From Coniochaeta sp. PMI_546 (lineage: Eukaryota; Ascomycota; Sordariomycetes; Coniochaetales; Coniochaetaceae): 64,000 nt of DNA. The translations under genes were made by a program, and so were the position numbers. Below the pieces are notes generated by a model. That model did no database searches. It had not been told where the DNA came from and was given only the letters and a program-made list of their open reading frames with translations. The stretch is taken from assembly GCA_021432605.1 (NCBI GenBank), contig MU271146.1:496001-560000 (forward strand). The letters run 5' to 3'. Shown piece by piece: positions 1-10,266 of this stretch. Positions within the stretch are counted from its first letter, which is position 1; each line of letters begins with the position of its first letter.

Positions 1-126
1 AACGGAGAGTGTAGGTACAGCCCGTTCCCCAACCTGACACTTAAGTGGTGCTAACTATTTTCACAGCAAGAGAAGAAGCTGAGCGAGAAGCCTTCCTCAA
101 AGAAAGTGAAGCCTACCGACAAGTGA
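1..126 (+). CDS. 3' end of an unidentified gene (partial)
   Basis: Only the tail of a + strand gene lies in the window. A branch-like CTAAC at 51-55 is followed by a TTTCACAG acceptor ending at 66. From 67 the frame reads 19 lysine-rich codons (QEKKLSEKPSSKKVKPTDK) to TGA at 124-126. The donor lies in the first bases; GT at 9, 11 and 15 are all possible. The lysine/serine-rich end looks like a disordered or nuclear-type tail, but 19 residues give no family. The exon is inferred from splice signals and composition only. Confidence 0.45.
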
Positions 127-690
127 GATCCGAGTCTGGGGTGGTCTAATGCATTGTGTACTATAATATCTGACGCTGCATCGAAGCCTGCGTGATGCCG
201 GGACAGCGAGTAATTAAGAAGGACTTTCTCATGCTCCAAGTTCTCGAAAGTGTTGCACCTTGACAGGCAACTGCGAGTATTTCCTCAGCTTAGACGGCTG
301 TTCGACTTCGCTCCACGTGAAGGGACGTTCCGCATATTTCCTGACAGTACCTTACTGAGGTGCCTGCCCGGTGATGATACCTTGTTTCACCGAGGAAAGA
401 GCCTGATGCTTATCTCCATGATCAGCTCGTCTCATACCATGAGCCTGTGTCGACGGCAGGCCCGCTGCTCTACAGTTGTAAGCTGCGTACCTACCTGGAA
501 ACCACGGGTGGCGGGATGAAGCTGCCGCTTGAAAGCGTCCCGGCCACTTGGTCCCAGGTCCTAGCTCCACGTACGACATTGTGACGCTGGCCAGCACCGG
601 ACTACCTTTTCTTGTCCATCTCCGGACCACATAGCTTACTGTCATAGTCTCTATCCATTCTTACGGCCCTCGCCCGACCATGCCCCCGGC
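127..690. other. intergenic region, no gene seen
   Basis: About 560 bases between the partial gene and the PLAC8 gene. Short open frames occur on both strands but none has family resemblance or convincing splice structure. It must hold the 3' UTR of the left gene and the promoter of the PLAC8 gene; no distinct motif was recognised. Confidence 0.5.
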
Positions 691-2964
691 ATGGCGTCGT
701 GGCAACATTCGCTGTTCGATGGCGAAGTCCACGACTGCCTCCAGGCTTATTTTACTCCTTGCTGCCTCTTTGGACAGACACGCTACCGTCTTGAGCGGAT
801 CGACCGTCACGAGAATCCCCTTGATCTCGACGGCTACAAGATTTTCAATGGACCCTGCTGGGATTGGTTCTTCTTTGCATTGCCCCTTGGTATCAACTTC
901 ACCCGCGTGAATAGCGATAAAGGAAAGCTAACACAACACGCAGGTATTAGCTGTTCGGTCATCACTTCCCACGAGATCCAGCGGGTCCGTGAGTTGTACG
1001 GCATAAATGGTTCGCACACGAAAGACATCAGCACCGCAGTATTCTGCCCATGTTGCTCTATCCTTCGAAACGAGCTCGAAGTGCGTACACGCGAAGAGGA
1101 GAGGTGGAACGATAAGCATGGCGTGGTCGAGACGCCTTACATCGCGGAGAAGCCAATGACGTCGGCTTTGCCGCCCGGTGTTTCTCTCCCAGGCAAAGAG
1201 AACAGAGCGCCTTGCAAGAACTCCAGCCAGAGTGCTTCTGGAGCTAAACTCCGTAAAGGAGAAGGCCCGCGACGATCGTCGGCATCTTCTGCCCAACAGT
1301 CGGCCAGAGGTCAGAGTTCTGCAAAGGAGACGCCGAGTGGGGAGGTCGCTGCATCCATTCGTTCCAACAACAGTAGTCTGAGCCTCGACAGCAGCGGCAA
1401 TGGGGGCCCCATCACCTGCACAGTCGTCGACTCACGGGATCGCGGGCTCCTGACCCCCGTCATGGAGAGACTGTCAGAGGACACCATGTCCACAGCCAAG
1501 AGGTCCAAGGTCTGCGCGTCACCTTCTCTGCAAGGGGAGAATATTCCTCTTGGGTCAATCCAGGAAGGTACGCCACCGGGCAGTGAGGGTGAAAAATCTG
1601 CGCCGGTATCGTCCCCGCTGGTATCTCGCCCAACTTCCCCTCGCAAGTCCATCGACCGCCCTGGTACGCCTATCCCGCGAGAGGGAGCGACATCGCCGAA
1701 TCTTTCTCTTCGCTCGGGCCGATCTGGCCAGTTCTTCCACAGAGTTCCGCTTGTCCCAGTCAACGATGCCGTGCCGTCGCCAGTCCAAGAGCTTGTTGAG
1801 GATGGACAGGTTCCAACTGAGACGCAACCGGTACCCGCGGTGAAGACATACCAGGGCCAGGAACCGTTCGTCGCCGTTACACCAATAAGTAGATCATCCC
1901 ACCTTCTTCCATCTGACAAGCTCGAGACAGAGCCCAACCCGAGAGACACGACTCCGCACGTCATGGTCCAAGGCTGGCTGAAGGAAGTTGGGTCTTCTCC
2001 TCGACGCGAGTCAATTGATGTTCCAGTCAACGCGTTATCACAGCATGGAGATTCGACGGCAAAGGCCACAAATAACCACAAGATATCCAATAGCACCCTT
2101 AATCCGCCAGCACCCTCAACTCTGCCGGAAAACGGGACAGACATAACCCCCACAGCTGTGGACAAGGACGAACTTACTCTAGACACCGCCAAAGGACAGG
2201 AGGGAGTAAAGCAGGCAGGCAAGCCAACAACACTTTCTGCTATCGGAACCACCATCACAGACGCCATTAAATCCCTGATCCCGGCCGCAGCGTCATCCGT
2301 CACGAACTTTCCCGTGCACAATGTGCCTCTCCCAAGGCGCGCGGCTCCAGCTGATGACAGGCAGGACCAGACTTCCCGTGCCGTCGACACGAACGACGCC
2401 ATACCGAAGATGGTTCGAGAGGTAGATGTTGCAGAGGTTACAGACACCGTGGGCCAGCCGGCAACCGACACTGGTACTATTTCGGCAAAAACCATCACGG
2501 AGATTTTCAAGCCAGACGCCCCGAAGCAAAAAGAACCCGTGTCAGAGATTACAGTATCAAATGCAACTACGCCGGCGATCCCACCTCGACCCCAAGGTAG
2601 TCGACTATCAGTCGGGAGGCCCGCTACGACAGCAGCGGTCCCAGAACCAGCTAGAGAACCACCTACCCCGGCACCGCCAGGTCGATACCCGCCAACCCCG
2701 GCCGCAGTCGGAGAGGATCCCCTCTCCGATCCCAGCGCAGCCGATAAGGGCCCCTTTGTATCCTTTCGCGCGAAGCAGTTGCTGGGACACTTCCTGGCGA
2801 GGGATGCGCCGCCCAGGCCCAGCGCCGACAGGGTGACTGCGCGGCCGTCGCGAGGGGCAAGGCGTGACTCGCTTGGCCATGATGACCGGGTCTGGGGAAC
2901 TCGAGGCCTGGGATCGAACGGTAGCGGGAGAGGGTCGAGAAGGGGTGTACAAGGGACGGAGTGA
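691..2964 (+). CDS. PLAC8-domain (Cys-rich) protein with long disordered tail
   Basis: Two exons are proposed, 691-889 and 944-2964, giving about 739 aa. Residues 1 to about 125 match the PLAC8 layout: CLQAYFTPCCLFGQT near the start, a hydrophobic CWDWFFFALPLG stretch, then RVRELYGI and a closing FCPCCSILRNELE. Bases 890-943 read through in frame (18 codons), but they begin GTATCA, contain GCTAAC and end GCAG; removing them joins the domain as LPLGISCSV, as the family expects, so I treat them as a 54-nt in-frame intron. The remaining 600 residues are Pro/Ser/Thr-rich and without recognisable domain. PLAC8 proteins in fungi and plants are membrane-associated and linked to cell size, metal or calcium handling; the role here is not shown. 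The start is the first ATG of the domain frame; the overlapping ATG at 680 is in another frame. Confidence 0.8.
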   Translation: MASWQHSLFDGEVHDCLQAYFTPCCLFGQTRYRLERIDRHENPLDLDGYKIFNGPCWDWFFFALPLGINFTRVNSDKGKLTQHAGISCSVITSHEIQRVRELYGINGSHTKDISTAVFCPCCSILRNELEVRTREEERWNDKHGVVETPYIAEKPMTSALPPGVSLPGKENRAPCKNSSQSASGAKLRKGEGPRRSSASSAQQSARGQSSAKETPSGEVAASIRSNNSSLSLDSSGNGGPITCTVVDSRDRGLLTPVMERLSEDTMSTAKRSKVCASPSLQGENIPLGSIQEGTPPGSEGEKSAPVSSPLVSRPTSPRKSIDRPGTPIPREGATSPNLSLRSGRSGQFFHRVPLVPVNDAVPSPVQELVEDGQVPTETQPVPAVKTYQGQEPFVAVTPISRSSHLLPSDKLETEPNPRDTTPHVMVQGWLKEVGSSPRRESIDVPVNALSQHGDSTAKATNNHKISNSTLNPPAPSTLPENGTDITPTAVDKDELTLDTAKGQEGVKQAGKPTTLSAIGTTITDAIKSLIPAAASSVTNFPVHNVPLPRRAAPADDRQDQTSRAVDTNDAIPKMVREVDVAEVTDTVGQPATDTGTISAKTITEIFKPDAPKQKEPVSEITVSNATTPAIPPRPQGSRLSVGRPATTAAVPEPAREPPTPAPPGRYPPTPAAVGEDPLSDPSAADKGPFVSFRAKQLLGHFLARDAPPRPSADRVTARPSRGARRDSLGHDDRVWGTRGLGSNGSGRGSRRGVQGTE
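890..943 (+). other. 54-nt in-frame intron in the PLAC8 gene
   Basis: GTATCA donor, GCTAAC branch and CACGCAG acceptor inside an otherwise uninterrupted frame. The 18 codons it would encode interrupt the conserved Cys-rich domain. It contains no stop, so retention would give a full-length protein with an insertion. Confidence 0.7.
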
Positions 2965-3530
2965 AGGGGCTGGACGAGGCGGAGAGGGTGATGGAGGTAT
3001 GGCGTGAGGACCGAGCGTGAAAGGTGGCACGGTGGTTGGGCAATACCTGGGTTTGGAGGATGACCTGACAGAGACTGAGTGGGAAACGGGAGGGTTGGAT
3101 AACGGATAGCAGGCTAGAAAGCCGCGTAATGACCTAATAACCTCAGCACTGTAGTATTTGTCAATACGATTCCCGGACCCTACTGACCCGAGCTGTTCAT
3201 GTTCTGGAGCCTGTTAGCCCCTTTAACTTGTACACCATTAATATCATCTAGACAGAAGCAGTACCGATCAGACACATCAAACCAAACCGGGAGGAAAAGG
3301 GACGAAGTGACATGTTTTATCCTCGGCCGAAAGGGACATACACGCCTAAACGTCCTAAAATTGACATACAAAATGCAACGAGGGACAAAAAAAACTCTGA
3401 ACGGGATCAAAAAACAAGAGGCTTCTGACATTCGATTTGCCTCCCGATGATTGCGCCCTTCCTTGCCAGTCCAACCCTATCCGACACCGACCAACAAGTT
3501 ATGGTAATCATTCCCAAATGCAGAAGTTTG

Positions 3531-3564
3531 CTCTCTCTCTCTCTCTCTTTCTCTTTCTCTTTCT
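3531..3564. repeat. CT microsatellite
   Basis: Nine uninterrupted CT units (3531-3548) followed by an imperfect CTTT/CTCT pyrimidine tract to about 3564. Simple sequence in a convergent intergenic region. Confidence 0.9.
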
Positions 3565-3882
3565 TGATCTTTCATGGTAATGATGTTTCTACTGCTCTGC
3601 CAAGGGACATCGGCGTGGCGTATCATGCACTTCGACTCGCACAAGACACCGTTAGAGGGTTTCTTTCCACCTCTCACCGATGCCTCGCTACTCCTTTCTT
3701 GCTTGCTCTGACAAACGAAAATCAGAGAGGTGGTTTCTCTCCGTATGGCGATTCGTAGCCCCATGTCGTCCTTCGTACTGCGTCATGACACAGTCAGAAA
3801 CCCTCCAAAGACGCATGATATCGACCCAAGATGCTGTGCTGATGTCGTTATATGAGTGTATCCGCAAACTTGACTTGCTTCT

Positions 3883-3911
3883 TCCGGCAACCGAGTGCTT
3901 CGGTTGCCGGA
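3883..3911. promoter_or_regulatory. perfect 12-bp hairpin downstream of TEM1
   Basis: TCCGGCAACCGA (3883-3894), five-base loop GTGCT, then the exact reverse complement TCGGTTGCCGGA (3900-3911). It sits 33-61 bases beyond the TEM1 stop codon on the minus strand, so it should fall in that 3' UTR. The structure is seen in the sequence; any role in mRNA stability or 3' end formation is inference. Confidence 0.6.
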
Positions 3912-3943
3912 GGGCGCGAGATGACAATCGTTGGCGGCTGCGA

Positions 3944-5111
3944 CTAGCAGGACTGATAGAGGAGCAGGGGCTCGCCGACGTTCTCGATCTCGGGGATGGT
4001 GCATTTCAGATCGAAGGCCTTTGAGAGCACGATTTTGAAGATCTGTGGCTCGAGCGTTAGTACTGGCTTGGCAGAGATTGACATGATAGGGGGGATGCAA
4101 ACCTTTTGCACGTTGATGCTGTGACTTGTGCTGCTAAAGATAAGGGCAGCTCGCATTGCTTTTGCGAAACGTCGAGCCTAGCATGATGTTAGCGGAGATA
4201 TTACCATATTGGCTGGGGTATATATTTCATACCTGGTTCGATATCTCCTCCTGGTCCTCCCTCGGGAAGTTGACAAAGTGATCATACTTCGTACCGACCA
4301 AGATCGGAATGGCCGTCTTGTTGAAACCCCTTCCCTGGCGGTACCACTCCTTGATGCTGTTTAGCGTGCTCTTCCTCGTCAGGTCGAACATGAACAGGAT
4401 GGCAACCGCATCGTTGCACACGAGCGGCAGCATGTTCACAAACTCTCTCTGGCCGCCGAGATCCCAGATGCTGAACGTGATCTCCGTGTTCCGGATGCTG
4501 ATCGTCTTCTCCATGAAGTTCACGCCCAGCGTCTGGATGTAGTCCTCGTCCCAGCTGCCCTCGACGTACTTGACCATCAGACTCGTCTTGCCGATCTGCG
4601 CGTCGCCCACCATGCCGACTTTGATGACCACGTGGTTGCGTCCGTTCTGCTGCGCATTGTCTGCCGCGCCGTTGCTGCCGGCTCGCGAGGCGTGGTCGGC
4701 GCCGTAGTTGCCTTGGCTCTGGCCCTGGCCGCCTGATAAGCCTGAGGGCGGCCGTGATATAGAGGGCCCGGCGCTCGGGTGTGGTTGTGGAATCGGTGGA
4801 GTTGTGTACCGCGCGCTGGGGTCGACGTCCATGCCGCTGCCCGGGTATTGGTATTGGCTCTGTAGGTTCTGTTGGTATGCTTGTTGGTTGTAGTCGTGGA
4901 TCTGCTGCTGCTGTGACTGCTGCTGGCTACGCGGGGAGCCGGTCAGGCCCTGGTCGAGGGAGTGAGACTGGACGTGCCGCCGGTCATCGGAGCGGCCGTA
5001 GCCGTTGCTGCTCTGGCTGTTGGAGGCGAGATTGGGCGAGCCTTCTATGCCGCCCAGGGTGTCGTCGTGGTGGCCGTCGAGGTGCATTGCGGCTGCATCG
5101 TGGGTCTCCAT
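3944..5111 (-). CDS. TEM1: septation/mitotic-exit small GTPase (TEM1/SPG1)
   Basis: Ras-superfamily GTPase at the head of the septation initiation (SIN/MEN) pathway, acting at spindle pole bodies to trigger septation. Exons in transcript order are 5111-4233, 4177-4103 and 4042-3944, giving 350 aa; introns are 4178-4232 and 4043-4102, both with GTRNG donors and CTAAC branches. The G-domain shows GDAQIGKTS (G1), WDLGGQ (G3), GTKYDHF (G4) and the subfamily-typical ARRFAKAM and [10 protein letters not shown] after the first splice, then a C-terminal GEPLLLY. About 150 N-terminal residues are disordered and Gln/Ser-rich (QSQQQQ). The open frame extends further 5', but without an ATG, so 5111 is chosen. 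It has no C-terminal CAAX box, as known for this subfamily. Confidence 0.93.
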
Positions 5112-6804
5112 TCTGTCCGGGGCGTCGTAGAACTGGGCCGGAGAGCCCGCGGAAAGTGTTGAGGAATCCACTGTGGATGGTTTGTGTAAAGAGAGACTTG
5201 TGCTTGGCTTAGATACCGCTGGATCGAGCAACTATTGGCGAAAGTGAATCGACAGTGGCCGATTCGCAAGGAAAATCGTCTTCCACAAGCCAGTGGCCGT
5301 GAAGGAGTGTCGACGAATGGAATATCCACTTGGTCGTTATGGTGACTGCATGGAAGATGGTTCGAAAGTTAATGGGAAATACGAAGGCGTCCTTCTCCCA
5401 TTTACTTTCGCTGACTTGTCAAAATTCGCCCAGCTTCAGGGATGGATGTGGAAGCCGACGATCAGATCGGAGAAATCGAGGGACCCCACGATCAATGTGA
5501 CGAGTCCGAGCGTCCCAAGGCTGGAGATGGAGAGCCAGGAGAGCTTGGAGGATAAAATAATTAGCCAATGCCTGGTGTGAGCCCAACTGAAATAGTAGCA
5601 GGTCTATGTTTCTTAATTTCTTAATTCCCAACCGTTCAAAAGGTCTTGTTCTAGAACGAAAATATGCTACATACCAAGAGAGGGGAGGAGAGGGAGTGGT
5701 CGAAGTGAGGTCGTGAAGTGGTGGAGTCGATGGTGTGTTCGTGAGGTGAGAGATTCCCTGCTCAGTCGTCCAGAATGCAATAATGACGGATCGCTCATTG
5801 ATGGGCTCAGTTAGCGCTTATCGTAGACCTGAATGCCAGCCTGGCAACCGGCCGTCCACTGACAAACCGGAATCCAGCACTGACGGGCAGGCGCGAATTT
5901 GGACATTTATTAGTACATTACACATACCTCCAGGCGGGTCCAACCTTACTAAAAGTCCTAGTCTACAGTAAATTGGGTGGGATTGACCACTCAGTTTGCA
6001 GCTCAAGCACCGAGACACGCTTCTGGCACGTAATGACGCGACGCGAGGCGCAGATGATTAAACTCTATTCTCGTCCGCCTCGCATCAAGACAAGTTTCAT
6101 CTAGGGAAGGTAGTCTTGCTTGCTCACAACGTAGTCTATCACATCTCCGAGAAATACGGTACCTGCATCTAGAAACAAATGTCAAAAGGGGATCATGAGA
6201 GTCAGGTAAATACCCGTGATCAGGGTTCACAGAGTAGTATCTAAATATTGACACTCGTATGGATTGTTTGTTATCATGATGGACAGACAGCTCTCGCCCT
6301 CCCTTTAAAAGCCGTCTTATCACATGCCACCACATCTTCTGCCTGGCCAATCAGCATCATCCGATTCGCATTGGCATGAATTATTATACGGTTCTCAATA
6401 TCGCCATGTAGCCTCCTCATTGTACACCCGTTTTTCTTTGCTTTGCTTGACTTTGCCTCGCTTTGTTTGTCAATAATAGAGGGTCTCGAGTCGGTCCTCG
6501 AGGGGACAACAGATGCGTCCCCGCCTCGCGTTCGCGGGGTTCAGGCTCGGCGAGAGTGATTGGCCGCTCTGGCTCTGGCTCTGATTGACTGTGCGAAGTA
6601 ACAGGTCATTCATTACATAATCCATCGCCCGGCTAGTGCCGGTCAGCCGACAGTCTGTGCCGATTGGACAGTCAAAAGCTCCGAAAATCGTCTCCCATCG
6701 TTCGAGCCGACATCGTCATTGACCGCCGAGGAAAGACATTGTTCCCGCTTGACCGCACCCTGATAGCTTCATACTACCCCTCTAGTGATCATATTTTCCA
6801 CAAG
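5112..6804. other. divergent intergenic region between TEM1 and GCVH
   Basis: About 1.7 kb with the 5' leaders and promoters of TEM1 (-) and GCVH (+). A pyrimidine-rich stretch (TTTGCTTTGCTTGACTTTGC) lies near 6435, and a GC-rich stretch near 6490-6560 lies upstream of GCVH. Small open frames show no recognisable product. Confidence 0.5.
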
Positions 6805-7397
6805 ATGGCGTCAATTGCGCGGTGTCTGAGGGTCGCTCGGCCGGCAGCTCTCCCAACCCTTGCCAGGACCTCCATCCCGCAGCCCATCTCTAGACTCAGC
6901 ACTATCCGTGCCTTTTCGGCAACGACGATAAGTAAGAGCCACACCACTACACTATAGTTCTCGCCCGATTACTGACAGAATCGCAAGGGCCCGTGCGGAA
7001 ATACACAAAGGACCACGAATGGGTTGACCTATCGGCCGACAACAAGACGGGCGTCATCGGAATCAGCGAGTACGCAGCAGAGGCCCTCGGCGACGTCGTC
7101 TACGTCGAGCTGCCGGAGAAGGGCAAGGCGGTCAAGGCCGGTGACGCTATTGGCGCCGTCGAGTCCGTCAAGAGCGCCGCCGACATCAACGCCCCTATCA
7201 GCTGCAAGATCACCGACGTCAACTTCCTGCTGGAGGAGAAGCCCGGCACTATCAACCAGGTGCCCGAGGACGACTCGCACGGAGGTGGCTGGATCGCAAA
7301 GGTTACCGTCGATGAGCAAGGAGTCAAGGATCTGGAGGCACTGATGGATGCAGAGGAGTACAAGACTTTCACGGCGGGCGAGGATGCTGAGCACTAA
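6805..7397 (+). CDS. GCV3: glycine cleavage system H protein, mitochondrial
   Basis: Lipoyl carrier of the glycine decarboxylase complex: it shuttles the aminomethyl group from P to T protein and is reoxidised by L protein in the mitochondrial matrix. Exons 6805-6931 and 6979-7397 encode 181 aa; the 47-nt intron (6932-6978) has a GTAAGA donor and CTGACAG acceptor. Residues 1 to about 45 form an Arg-rich targeting sequence (MASIARCLRVARPAA). The mature part starts near KYTKDHEWV; the lipoylated lysine is K107 in VESVKSAAD, and the C-terminal half has the usual EKPGTINQ and GGGWIAKV segments. Length and domain are normal. It is convergent with the HEM3 gene, with only 225 bases between the stop codons. 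Confidence 0.96.
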
Positions 7398-7622
7398 AAT
7401 CACCTGAAAGCGGCGAGATCTGGAGTGGCAGTCGAACATGCAGTTCAACCTGAAGGTTTCGGACGTACAGACAGACTGTTGGCGGGGGCCCGGAAATGTA
7501 CCATATGCCGCTCATTCGGCTAAGCGGAGTTTCTTTGATTCATCATACAGGGTATCGGCCGTCCGAACATGCAACTTTTCGGTAGAAAATATATACATCT
7601 AATCGCGCACGTGTCCGCCTTT

Positions 7623-8687
7623 CTAATGGATCAGGGAAGGCACCTTCACAGCAGCCGAGGCGCCCACTCCTGGGGCCGTGGTGTCTCTGGCGGAGTTGAT
7701 GACGTCGAGGATCTTCTGAGCACCCTTCTCGACCAGCTCGGCAGCAAGCTTCTGACCGAGAGCCTCTGCCTCCTCCACTGTCCTGATCGTCTCCGTGATC
7801 TCGCCGTCAACCCCTTGCTTGCCATCCAGGCTGACGACAGTGGCCTTCAGCCGCAGCTTGTTCTCGCTCGGCTCGCCTATCCAAGTCGTCTCGACACCGA
7901 TAGGCACGCTGCAGCCACCCTCCAACGTCCTCATGATGCTCCTCTCCGCCGACCCAGCAAGATTCGTCGGCCTATGATCAATACTCTTCAGCACATTCAG
8001 CACCCGCTCATCACCCTCTCGACACTCCAGCCCCAGCGCACCCTGGCCAACAGCATACAGCACCTCGCCGCCATCCTCACTCGAGTCCAGATACTGCGCT
8101 ATCCTCTCATGCTGCCCCATCCTGTGCAGTCCCGCCGCAGCCAGGATCGTGCAGTCGTACACCGCATCCTCTGCATCAACCTTCTTCATCCTGGTGTCGA
8201 TATTCCCTCTGATATCCGAGAACCGCAGGCCGGGGTACTTCCTCTTCAGCTGCGCCGCCCTGCGCACGCTACTCGTGCCCACCACGGCCCCCTCGGGCAG
8301 GTCCGCCAGCCGGGAATACCTGCCCTCCTTGCTGCTCCCCTTGGGGAAGACGACGACGTCGCGCGGGTCCTCGCGCTCGGTAATGCAACCCAGGACGCAG
8401 CCCGAGGGCAGGGTGGTGGGCATGTCCTTCAGGCAGTGGACGACGAAGTCGATCTCCTTGGACAGGAGCTTGGCCTCCAGCTCGTTGGTCCAGAGGCCCT
8501 TGCCCAGGTTGGGGAGGGGGGTGACCTTGTCGCGGTCGCCCATGGTGGCGATGGCGTCGACGGCGAAGGTTATGTGCGGGTGGTGCGGTTGCAACGAGGC
8601 GATTATGAGGTCGACTTGTTTGAGGGCCAGGGCGGAGCGGCGGGTGCCGATGGTGAGGGTGAAGGGCTCGGGGGTCGAGGTAGACAT
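7623..8687 (-). CDS. HEM3: hydroxymethylbilane synthase (porphobilinogen deaminase)
   Basis: Condenses four porphobilinogen molecules into hydroxymethylbilane in cytosolic heme biosynthesis. It is a single exon of 354 aa. Visible hallmarks: IGTRRSALALKQVD at the N terminus, VVHCLKDMPTTLP, EREDPRDVV, GTSSVRRAAQL, RGNIDTRM, and the dipyrromethane cofactor cysteine in EGGCSVPIG. The frame is open a further 20 codons upstream, but only a TTG lies there, so the ATG at 8687 is the supported start. The opposite strand shows a 400-codon open frame that is a codon-bias shadow. Confidence 0.96.
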   Translation of the reverse strand: MSTSTPEPFTLTIGTRRSALALKQVDLIIASLQPHHPHITFAVDAIATMGDRDKVTPLPNLGKGLWTNELEAKLLSKEIDFVVHCLKDMPTTLPSGCVLGCITEREDPRDVVVFPKGSSKEGRYSRLADLPEGAVVGTSSVRRAAQLKRKYPGLRFSDIRGNIDTRMKKVDAEDAVYDCTILAAAGLHRMGQHERIAQYLDSSEDGGEVLYAVGQGALGLECREGDERVLNVLKSIDHRPTNLAGSAERSIMRTLEGGCSVPIGVETTWIGEPSENKLRLKATVVSLDGKQGVDGEITETIRTVEEAEALGQKLAAELVEKGAQKILDVINSARDTTAPGVGASAAVKVPSLIH

Positions 8688-10266
8688 TGTTACGGTACGG
8701 AGGGCTGTGGTGTGATGGGAGAAAGTGTGGTGTTCGTGTGTCGTCAATTGTACGGGACTTTTGCAATTGCGGCCGCAGTTTCTTGGTGGTGACGAAATGA
8801 TAGGCCTCGGTTGATAGGCTCGGACTCAGAGAAGTTTCTTGAAAAAGAGGACGTTGAGAACTGCGGATGTTGGCTCGTCTCGGCTAAGGTTGTCTTGCAA
8901 CACCGAAAGCTCGAGGGGTCCGATTTCAGATAAATCAAACGCACGTTTGCCCCTCCGAGCCCCACTACTTACCTCCGAGTTCACCGGAGGTGGATATGCA
9001 GGGGTAACCCCAACCCAGCCGAGCCTTACTGCATACTTACCTGTAGAGTATAAGATCCTAACTTCACCTCAATACCAATGCGCAACACGTACGCCTTGAC
9101 ATGTAACACTGCATTCGACGAATACCTGTCGTTCTCTTCTCTCTGAGGCAGAAGATATTCTATGCCTTTAATAGGTACTTAATAGGAGTATCTCGATCGA
9201 GAGGAAGATGTTCAACTTGTATTATTTGGAATATCCGGATGAGCCGTCGAGTTGGCTTTTTTGCGACCTGCAAACACAGTCTCTCAGATCGTCATTATGA
9301 AGGTCTCAAGTATCGGCATTTGTCTGTTCTCTTAGGATGCCTGCTATGCTAACATGATGTAATCGTCCTTGAGCTTTCACTAGCGGGCTACGTCCTCACC
9401 CGGCTGAGGAAGCGAGTCTGTTCGTATTGCGTTCCTTGTAAGCTTTGGCCTGGATGCTCTACGGCCGTCACCCACTACCGAGTATCGACCGCTTTCATAG
9501 TGTTGCGCTATTTGCGTAATGACTGGCTTGCTGGTGGCATTCAGTCGCAACTACCATCGCTTCGGTATGGAGAGGCGGTTGCCTTTGTGCGAGACTGCGG
9601 GCCGCTTCTTGGATACTATTTCGTACCGCTGACACGGGCATACATACGTCTTGCTTCGTGCTCACTGGGCATCGCTCTTGGACTACCTTAAGCACAATGC
9701 CAGTTGCTGTCATCCAAGCAGACACGACGTACATTGTCGTGCAGGACTCGATCAGCTAATATGATCTGAGCCACCAGAACCCATGATCAGATCTGTTGCA
9801 GTCTCACCGTGTCTTACATATTCTCCGTGGCACGCCGGCATACAGCCTCGACAGCGATGGCGGCAATGAGTACCCGGAAATCCGTTGTTACGATCAAAAA
9901 AGAGGAGGATGAAATGAGGACACTAAGTCCGTATTCATACATTTGCCAGAACGGGAGATCTTGTCCACATCTTTACCATGCACTTGTGGCTCGCCGCTGT
10001 CGATGCAGCAGTTGTTGTTCAACGGCTGACGTGTTTGGTTTTGCACAAAGCGCTGGAATCAGAGGCGTGAAGGACGTTGGCAACACGCGGGCTCTCGGCT
10101 TCTCGGCCGCAAGTGCTGTACCTTGGAGACTCCTTGCTCTGAGCATGTATATAAAAGACAGGGCGAGCGACGATGGTTAATGCGCCATTACCTGGAACAC
10201 TAAGTCGAAGAACGATCAAGAGCCCTACTTCAGAAAGAAAACCTTGACGAGATTCTGACCAAGAAC
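8688..10266. other. intergenic region, no gene seen
   Basis: About 1.6 kb between divergent HEM3 and the secreted Cys-rich gene. It contains several small frames without family resemblance. A TATATAA-like element (ATGTATATAAAAGACAGG near 10145) lies about 120 bases before the Cys-rich gene and may be its TATA box. Confidence 0.5.

Larger units (their letters stand above)
2965..3943. other. intergenic region with CT microsatellite
   Basis: About 980 bases between two convergent genes (PLAC8 + and TEM1 -), so it mostly holds 3' UTRs. It contains a CT tract (3531-3564) and a strong hairpin near the TEM1 stop (3883-3911). Short frames on both strands show no family resemblance. Confidence 0.5.

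Noticed and set aside
906-943. shorter intron in the PLAC8 gene using the GTGAAT donor
   Set aside because: At 37-38 nt it is too short and would break the frame; the GTATCA donor at 890 gives 54 nt and restores the domain.
1311-2510. 399-codon open frame on the minus strand
   Set aside because: Antisense shadow of the disordered tail of the PLAC8 gene; repetitive Ser/Val/Gly composition with no domain.
5112-5231. 40-codon N-terminal extension of TEM1
   Set aside because: The frame is open but has no ATG; its first candidate codon is TTG. The ATG at 5111 is the supported start.
7569-8792. 407-codon open frame on the + strand
   Set aside because: It is antisense to HEM3, which has all family motifs on the minus strand; the antisense frame arises from GC-rich codon use and has no recognisable protein.
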